DNA of 64,000 nucleotides, from NCBI RefSeq assembly GCF_004965515.1, contig NZ_SSHH01000001.1, positions 124,001 through 188,000 on the forward strand. The letters run 5' to 3'. Below are positions 60,460 through 64,000 of this stretch, in pieces (positions within the stretch are counted from its first letter, which is position 1; each line of letters starts with the position of its first letter). A model generated the notes under the pieces. That model searched no databases, was not told where the DNA came from, and was given only the letters and a program-made list of their open reading frames with translations. The DNA comes from Alteraurantiacibacter aquimixticola (GTDB taxonomy: Bacteria > Pseudomonadota > Alphaproteobacteria > Sphingomonadales > Sphingomonadaceae). A program made the translations under genes and the position numbers.

Positions 60460-60993
60460 ATGCCCATGACACCCTACCAGTCCAGCGTGCCCGTGTTCAT
60501 CACCGTCCTGACCAACATGAAGGACTGGCTCGACAAGGCGGCCGCGCAAAAGGGCGAGGCCGAATTGCTCGAAGCCCGCCTGGCACCCGACATGTATCCG
60601 CTGGCCAAGCAGGTGCAGCTGGTTTCGGACAGCGCCAAGGGCTGCGGCGCGCGCCTCACCGGGGTGGAGGCTCCATCCATGCCCGATACCGAAGCGAGTT
60701 TTGCCGAACTGAAGGAGCGCTGCGACAAGACCATCGCCTTCCTCGAGAGCCTCGATCCTGCTGCGATCGATGCGGGCATCGCGCGGGAGATCGAACTGAA
60801 ATTCCCCAATGGCGGCGGCATGCGCTTTGGCGGGCAGACATATCTGACCGGCTTCGTGCTGCCGAACGTCTATTTCCACGCCAGCATGCTCTACGCGATC
60901 CTGCGTTCGGCCGGGGTGGATATCGGCAAGCTCGATTTCCTTGCCCATCTCGGCCCCAATGTCTTCCCGCCGCCGGAGAAGGCGGACGCCTGA
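60460..60993 (+). CDS. DUF1993 family protein
   Basis: A 177-residue protein of the DUF1993 family (DinB-like four-helix fold). It begins MPMTPYQSSVPVFITVLTNMKDWLDKA, and has EARLAPDMYPLAKQVQLVSDSAKG, the segment ARLTGVEAP, and a C-terminal LTGFVLPNVYFHASMLYAILRSAGV, with the His typical of the family. The function is unknown. ATG at 60460 follows GAGGCGAGGAAACC, a strong ribosome site. It stands before ubiE, 77 bases away. Confidence 0.92.
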   Translation: MPMTPYQSSVPVFITVLTNMKDWLDKAAAQKGEAELLEARLAPDMYPLAKQVQLVSDSAKGCGARLTGVEAPSMPDTEASFAELKERCDKTIAFLESLDPAAIDAGIAREIELKFPNGGGMRFGGQTYLTGFVLPNVYFHASMLYAILRSAGVDIGKLDFLAHLGPNVFPPPEKADA

Positions 60994-61070
60994 TTGCCGG
61001 CCACGGCTTGCCGGAGTGCAGGTGACGCTTTCACTGGCACGCCTCGCCGTCAGCCGCTAAGGCGCGCGGC

Positions 61071-61802
61071 ATGAACGACCAGGTTTCCTTTGGCTACACC
61101 GACGTAGCTCCGGAGGAAAAGACCCGCCGCGTGGGCGCGGTCTTTTCCAATGTCGCGGCCAAATACGACATCATGAACGATGCCATGTCGGGCGGCCTTC
61201 ACCGCTTGTGGAAGGACCGTTTCGTCAAGCGGGTGAAGCCGCAGCCGGGCGAGGCGATCCTCGATATGGCAGGCGGCACGGGCGACATCGCCTTCCGCAT
61301 GGCCGAACGCGGGGCCGAGGTGGTGGTTGCCGATATCAACCAGGACATGCTCGATGTCGGGGTCGAGCGGGCGATGAAGCGCGGGCTCACCGGCCTCACC
61401 TGGTCCTGCCAGAATGCCGAGGACCTGACCTATATCGACAAGCAGTTCGATGCCTATACGATTGCCTTCGGCATCCGCAACGTGACGCATATCGACAAGG
61501 CGCTGCGCGAGGCGCACCGCGTGCTGAAATATGGCGGGCGCTTCTATTGCCTCGAATTCTCCACCATGACCTGGCCCGGCGCGAAGGAGGCTTATGACTT
61601 CTATTCGCACAGACTGGTGCCGCAGATCGGCAAGGCGGTGGCCGGTGACGAGGAGAGCTATCGCTATCTGATCGAAAGCATCCGCCGCTTCCCCTCCATG
61701 CCCGAATTCGAGCAGATGATCCGCGATGCGGGCTTTGCGCGCACGAAGGTGGAGCCGATCATGGGCGGCCTTGTCGCGATCCATTCGGGGTGGAAAGTCT
61801 GA
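61071..61802 (+). CDS. ubiE: Ubiquinone/menaquinone biosynthesis C-methyltransferase UbiE
   Basis: SAM-dependent methyltransferase of 243 residues acting in ubiquinone synthesis (2-polyprenyl-6-methoxybenzoquinol to the C-methyl product). It has SFGYTDVAPEEKTRRVGAVFSNVAAKYDIMNDAMSGGLHRLWK, the SAM loop ILDMAGGTGDIAF, ADINQDML, and FGIRNVTHIDKALREAHRVLKYGG. ATG at 61071. ubiB starts five bases after its stop, as in other alphaproteobacteria, so the two form an operon. Other members of the pathway are not in the window. Confidence 0.98.
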   Translation: MNDQVSFGYTDVAPEEKTRRVGAVFSNVAAKYDIMNDAMSGGLHRLWKDRFVKRVKPQPGEAILDMAGGTGDIAFRMAERGAEVVVADINQDMLDVGVERAMKRGLTGLTWSCQNAEDLTYIDKQFDAYTIAFGIRNVTHIDKALREAHRVLKYGGRFYCLEFSTMTWPGAKEAYDFYSHRLVPQIGKAVAGDEESYRYLIESIRRFPSMPEFEQMIRDAGFARTKVEPIMGGLVAIHSGWKV

Positions 61803-61806
61803 CCCG

Positions 61807-63369
61807 GTGACGAAGCCTTCGACGCATCTGTTCCGCCTCTTCATCTGGGGCGTCACGGCGGCGCGTCACCGCGCGCTTGTCGGGATCGAGAGTGATCCCA
61901 ACACGCCGCCGCCGGTAAAACGCATGACCAAGCTGGCGCGGTGGATTTCCTTCACCGGCAAGAGCGGCGAGCCGGACTATGCGACCGCTTTCCAGAAGAT
62001 TGGCCCTGCGGCGATCAAGCTGGGGCAGACGCTCGCCACCCGGCCCGACCTTGTAGGCGAGGATGCTGCACGCAATTTGCTGAGCCTGCAGGACAGCCTG
62101 CCGCCCGTCCCCTTCGCGCTGATTAAGGCGGAGATCGAGCGCAGCTTCGAAGCGCCGATCGAAAGCCTCTTTACAGAGATCGATCCTGCCCCCGTGGGCG
62201 CGGCCTCGATCGCGCAGGTGCACAAGGGCGTGACCACCGACGGCACGATCGTTGCGATCAAGGTGCTGCGTCCCGGCATTCGCGAACGCTTTGCGCGCGA
62301 CATCACCACTTATGAATGGGCTGCTGCCCATCTCGAGGCCATGGGCGGCGAAGCTGCGCGCCTGCGCCCCGCGCTGACCATCGCCAATTTCAAGCGCTGG
62401 ACCAATCGCGAGCTCGACCTCAGACGCGAGGCAGCCTCGGCCTCCGAACTTGACGAAGCGATGCGCGGCATTGCCGATTATTGCATTCCCGAGATCGACT
62501 GGGATCGCACCAATGGCCGGGTGATGACGATCGAATGGATCGATGGCGTGAAGATCAGCGACGTCGCTGCGCTGAAGGCGGCGGGCCACGACCTTCCCGA
62601 TATAGCCCGGCGGTTGGTGCTCGCCTTCCTGACGCAGGCGATCAGCGCGGGCTTCTTCCATGCCGACATGCATCAGGGGAACCTCTTCGTGCGGCCCAAT
62701 GGCGATATCGTCGCCATCGATTTCGGTATCATGGGCCGGATCGACCGGCGCGCGCGGCAATGGCTGGCGGAAATCCTCTATGGCTTGACCACGGGCAACT
62801 ACAAGCGCGTGGCCGAGATCCATTTCGAGGCGCAATATGTGCCGAGCTACCACTCGGTCGACGAATTCGCGACGGCGCTGCGCGCGGTGGGTGAACCGAT
62901 GCGAGGCAAGCCGGTGAGCGAACTTTCGGTTGGCCAGATGCTGGACGGGCTGTTCGCCATCACCCGCGATTTCGACATGCAGACGCAGCCGCATTTGCTG
63001 CTGCTGCAAAAGACCATGGTGATGGTCGAAGGCATCGCCACCCAGCTCGATCCGCAGATCAATATGTGGGACGTGTCGGCCCCCTATGTGCGCAGCTGGA
63101 TCCGCGACGAGCTCGGCCCGGAAAGCGCGCTGGCAAACCGGATCAAGGAAGATACCGAAACGCTGCTGCGCATCCCCGCGCTGGTGCGGCGGCTGGAGGA
63201 GCAATATCCGCCCAAGGGCGGTGCACCCGAGCCGCCGCCGCTGCCCGATATCGAGCTGATGTGGGAACGCCGCACCCGCCCGGCACGCCGCTGGCCGGGC
63301 TTCCTGCTCTCCGCCGCGCTGGGCGCTGCCGCCTTGTGGGGAGTCACGGCGGCAGGATGGCTGGGGTAA
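61807..63369 (+). CDS. ubiB: Ubiquinone biosynthesis protein UbiB
   Basis: Atypical kinase-like protein of 520 residues needed for ubiquinone synthesis. Family motifs: KIGPAAIKLGQTLATRPDLV (KxGQ), the Ala-rich APVGAASIAQVHKG, AIKVLRPGI, GFFHADMHQGNLFV and VAIDFGIMGRID. Two hydrophobic segments end the protein (GFLLSAALGAAALWGVTAAGWL). GTG at 61807 is chosen: it is just after the ubiE stop, whereas the 547-codon reading would start inside ubiE. It follows ubiE in an operon. Confidence 0.97.
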   Translation: MTKPSTHLFRLFIWGVTAARHRALVGIESDPNTPPPVKRMTKLARWISFTGKSGEPDYATAFQKIGPAAIKLGQTLATRPDLVGEDAARNLLSLQDSLPPVPFALIKAEIERSFEAPIESLFTEIDPAPVGAASIAQVHKGVTTDGTIVAIKVLRPGIRERFARDITTYEWAAAHLEAMGGEAARLRPALTIANFKRWTNRELDLRREAASASELDEAMRGIADYCIPEIDWDRTNGRVMTIEWIDGVKISDVAALKAAGHDLPDIARRLVLAFLTQAISAGFFHADMHQGNLFVRPNGDIVAIDFGIMGRIDRRARQWLAEILYGLTTGNYKRVAEIHFEAQYVPSYHSVDEFATALRAVGEPMRGKPVSELSVGQMLDGLFAITRDFDMQTQPHLLLLQKTMVMVEGIATQLDPQINMWDVSAPYVRSWIRDELGPESALANRIKEDTETLLRIPALVRRLEEQYPPKGGAPEPPPLPDIELMWERRTRPARRWPGFLLSAALGAAALWGVTAAGWLG

Positions 63370-63374
63370 GCTGA

Positions 63375-64000
63375 TTGGGTATTAACGCACGCCGCCTGCC
63401 GTGGGACCGCTTTGCGCATTGGGCGCCGGGCGCGGCCATGCTCGTCATGGCGTTTACCGCCGTGCTGCTGGTCGCCGCCGTGCTGACCGAGCGGACCGGC
63501 TTTTCCGAGCCCGACAGCGTCCCGTTCCCTTCTACCGAACTGGTGGAGGAGATGGTCGATGCCGAGCTTGGCGACGACGATGATCGCGATACCGACCTCG
63601 CGCTCTATGACCGGATTGCCGAGCGTGTGGCGGCGGGTGAGGACTATTATGCGGCGGCAGTTGCGGAGCAGCGCGCGGGCGACTTCCCCGTGCGTCCGGG
63701 CACCACCGTGCGGCTGCCGACGCTCGCCTATCTGAATGCGTGGATCGGGCAGGGCGGGCTGGCGGTGCTGGCGGTACTCGTCGGGCTCGCGACCCTGATC
63801 GCCTGGTGGCGCAGGCTGGACGACGAGCCGGGCGGCGAGGAGCACCGCAATATCGCCATGCTGCTGCTGGTGATTGGCGCGGGGATCGGGCTGAAGGCGG
63901 AATATCTCGTCCTGCATGAGGTCTGGGCGGGCGTCTTGTTGGCGCTCTCCTTCGGCGTGCATCGCCCCGGCAAATGGGGGCTGGCGTGGCTCGCCGCCGC
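63375..64000 (+). CDS. Membrane protein of unknown function (3' end beyond window)
   Basis: A frame open to the right edge, at least 208 codons. It begins close after ubiB; TTG at 63375 is the best guess (GINARRLPWDRFAHWAPG), with ATG at 63438 as an alternative. Features: a first helix (MLVMAFTAVLLVAAVLT), an acidic extracytoplasmic region (VDAELGDDDDRDTD) with RIAERVAAGEDYYAAAVAEQ, then helices GGLAVLAVLVGLATLIAWW, IAMLLLVIGAGIGL and AGVLLALSFGV. No family was recognised; the YYxAA region resembles some periplasmic loops of membrane glycosylation proteins, which is weak. Confidence 0.7.
   Translation, partial: MGINARRLPWDRFAHWAPGAAMLVMAFTAVLLVAAVLTERTGFSEPDSVPFPSTELVEEMVDAELGDDDDRDTDLALYDRIAERVAAGEDYYAAAVAEQRAGDFPVRPGTTVRLPTLAYLNAWIGQGGLAVLAVLVGLATLIAWWRRLDDEPGGEEHRNIAMLLLVIGAGIGLKAEYLVLHEVWAGVLLALSFGVHRPGKWGLAWLAA

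Overview
The window reads as a piece of a GC-rich alphaproteobacterial chromosome, most likely Sphingomonadales and probably Erythrobacteraceae. This rests on the dnaA-rpsT-mutM / ubiE-ubiB neighbourhood, a UPF0262 gene, a CC_3452-type secreted protein, a DUF3667 membrane protein, a type-I FtsH, several Tat and TonB-linked exported proteins, and the overall protein style. No tRNA, rRNA, insertion sequence, prophage or CRISPR array was recognised. Genes are closely packed on both strands, many with 1-4 base overlaps.

Left end (1-8812, minus strand): four overlapping genes encode (in transcription order) a penta-haem c554-like cytochrome, a lipoprotein with two GlcG/HbpS-type domains, a haem-free outer-membrane beta-barrel, and a very large decahaem cytochrome with an apparent beta-propeller tail that runs off the left edge. 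All parts are predicted to be exported. This looks like an unusual porin-cytochrome electron conduit and is the most striking system in the window.

9-21 kb: gdhA, manA plus an Old Yellow Enzyme, a TauE/SafE transporter, a Tat-exported aminotransferase with a secreted NHL propeller, a secreted alpha/beta hydrolase, an XRE regulator with its membrane partner, and a TonB receptor divergent from a membrane-bound winged-helix regulator.

21-46 kb: core functions. These are ftsH, an orphan ParA, rpoZ, a phospholipase D-family protein, dnaB, a GH25-like protein that seems to have lost its catalytic residues, cdd, an M14 peptidase, galE, rpmJ, HxlR and GNAT proteins, rhomboid, comM, then rpmH-rnpA-yidD-yidC-engB. 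A 15-codon gene with a strong Shine-Dalgarno site and its own terminator lies between engB and a CHASE2-EAL phosphodiesterase.

46-64 kb: GST, cupin, dapE, a dicarboxylate/amino-acid symporter, Stf0 sulfotransferase-nth-dapB, a sirtuin, a PilZ-like protein, an autotransporter, moeB-like, dnaA with DnaA-box-like sites downstream, rpsT, mutM, DUF1993, ubiE, ubiB and a truncated membrane protein. Two copies of a diverged intergenic repeat lie upstream of ftsH and downstream of dnaA.
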